Below, piece after piece: positions 63,505 through 64,000 of a DNA stretch of 64,000 bases. Source of the DNA: Acetivibrio ethanolgignens. GTDB taxonomy: Bacteria; Bacillota; Clostridia; Lachnospirales; Lachnospiraceae. How positions within the stretch are numbered: the first letter of the stretch is position 1; each line of letters starts with the position of its first letter. Below the pieces are notes generated by a model that was given only the letters and a program-made list of their open reading frames with translations, did not search any database and had not been told where the DNA came from. The translations under genes were made by a program, and so were the position numbers. The stretch covers positions 1-64,000 of the forward strand of contig NZ_LNAM01000046.1 of NCBI RefSeq assembly GCF_001461035.1, in the 5' to 3' direction.

Positions 63505-64000
63505 AGCAATTACGCAAGGCACTATACGGAATATTTCTAATAATAACAGCGATAATTATGCTGCTCCCTATTTATTATCTTTTGGTTACGACTTTTAAAA
63601 CACCAGCGGAAGCAGCAGCCAGTCCGTTAGGATTGCCAGTTCATTTCACTTTTGACAATTATTTGAAGGCAATCCGGGCTATGAACTATGGGCAGGCCCT
63701 GACGAACAATCTAATCATTACACTGGTCTCGGTAGTCTGCCTGGTATTTTTTTCTTCTATGGCGGCTTATGTAGTAGCACGTAGCAAAAGAAAGCTGTAT
63801 AGCTTCATGTATTCTGTGTTTTTGATAGGTTTGATTATACCTTTTCAAATATCCATTATACCATTATATAAGATCATAGCGGGGCTGCACTTGATGAACA
63901 CCCATCCGGGTGTTATACTGGTAGATGTATTTTGTATTAATCTGCCTCTCTCTATATTTTTAATCAGAGGATTTATAAATACGGTTCCTGTTGAACTGGA
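63501..64000 (+). CDS. ABC sugar transporter permease (MalG/UgpE-type), partial
   Basis: The first ~166 residues are present; the gene continues beyond the window. It starts MKQLRKALYGIF with TM1, then the periplasmic ITTFKTPAEA-like segment (LVTTFKTPAEAAASP) and NNLIITLVSVV, typical of the second permease of carbohydrate importers. ATGA overlap with the first permease shows coupling; GGAGGAGG lies about 10 bases upstream. Confidence 0.9.
   Translation, partial: MKQLRKALYGIFLIITAIIMLLPIYYLLVTTFKTPAEAAASPLGLPVHFTFDNYLKAIRAMNYGQALTNNLIITLVSVVCLVFFSSMAAYVVARSKRKLYSFMYSVFLIGLIIPFQISIIPLYKIIAGLHLMNTHPGVILVDVFCINLPLSIFLIRGFINTVPVEL

Overview
The window looks like the chromosome of a low-to-moderate GC Gram-positive anaerobe of the Clostridia, most likely Lachnospiraceae. 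Grounds: short AT-rich intergenic regions with AGGAGG-type ribosome binding sites and TTGACA/TATAAT promoters; RNase Y, RecU, RecX, an IspH gene overlapping an S1-domain gene, a HisZ-dependent short HisG, YesM/YesN-type two-component regulation and a GAAC-N4-GTTC LexA site. The genus cannot be fixed from sequence alone. No rRNA, tRNA or CRISPR was found.

Layout. (1) 1-3.7 kb is a small, very AT-rich accessory patch: a broken IS4-family transposase end, an MFS efflux pump read leftward from a near-consensus promoter with a leader ORF overlapping its start, a second IS4-type transposase, and the tail of an OB-fold gene to which that element is fused. (2) 3.7-13.5 kb: AI-2E-type permease, xanthine-type permease, amidase, TVP38 protein, then a tightly packed glycosyltransferase-folD-unknown-MFS run and an unrecognised 545-residue membrane protein. 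(3) 13.6-31.4 kb is housekeeping: rimO-pgsA-cinA, a GerMN-like lipoprotein, a BaiN/HI0933 flavoprotein, cmk-ispH-rpsA, cheR, an RsmF-type methyltransferase, plsX-acpP-rnc-smc-ftsY and ilvA. (4) 31.4-31.9 kb is an RNA-rich intergenic region: a type I toxin-antitoxin module of the small-hydrophobic-peptide class with two convergent identical promoters, then an extra promoter-terminator pair ahead of recA. (5) 32-51.8 kb: recA-recX with a LexA box, a frameshifted membrane EAL protein, rny, dinB with a likely LexA box, an M23 peptidase, a small alarmone synthetase, pseudouridine synthases, YgiQ, recU, and a histidine operon hisZ-hisG-hisD-(FliD-like ORF)-hisB-hisIE ending in a 39-residue membrane peptide. 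hisA, hisF, hisH and hisC are absent here. (6) 51.8-54.6 kb: alaS under a consensus promoter. (7) 54.6-64 kb is a carbohydrate locus: YesM-like sensor kinase, YesN-like AraC regulator, GH31 alpha-glycosidase, then a cytidine-deaminase-like gene and a broken Big2 surface-protein gene, followed by an ABC sugar importer (binding protein and two permeases, the last cut by the window end).

How it fits together. The last block reads as a self-contained sensing, uptake and cleavage system for an alpha-linked oligosaccharide. The recA/dinB pair shares an SOS-type operator. The plsX-acpP-rnc-smc-ftsY run couples lipid synthesis, RNA processing, chromosome organisation and membrane targeting, as in other Firmicutes. 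The least explained parts are the efflux patch at 0.5-3.6 kb, the toxin-antitoxin/recA leader region, the FliD-like ORF inside the histidine operon, the HisF-like domain on HisIE, and the terminator that contains the next gene's ribosome binding site at 6.6 kb.
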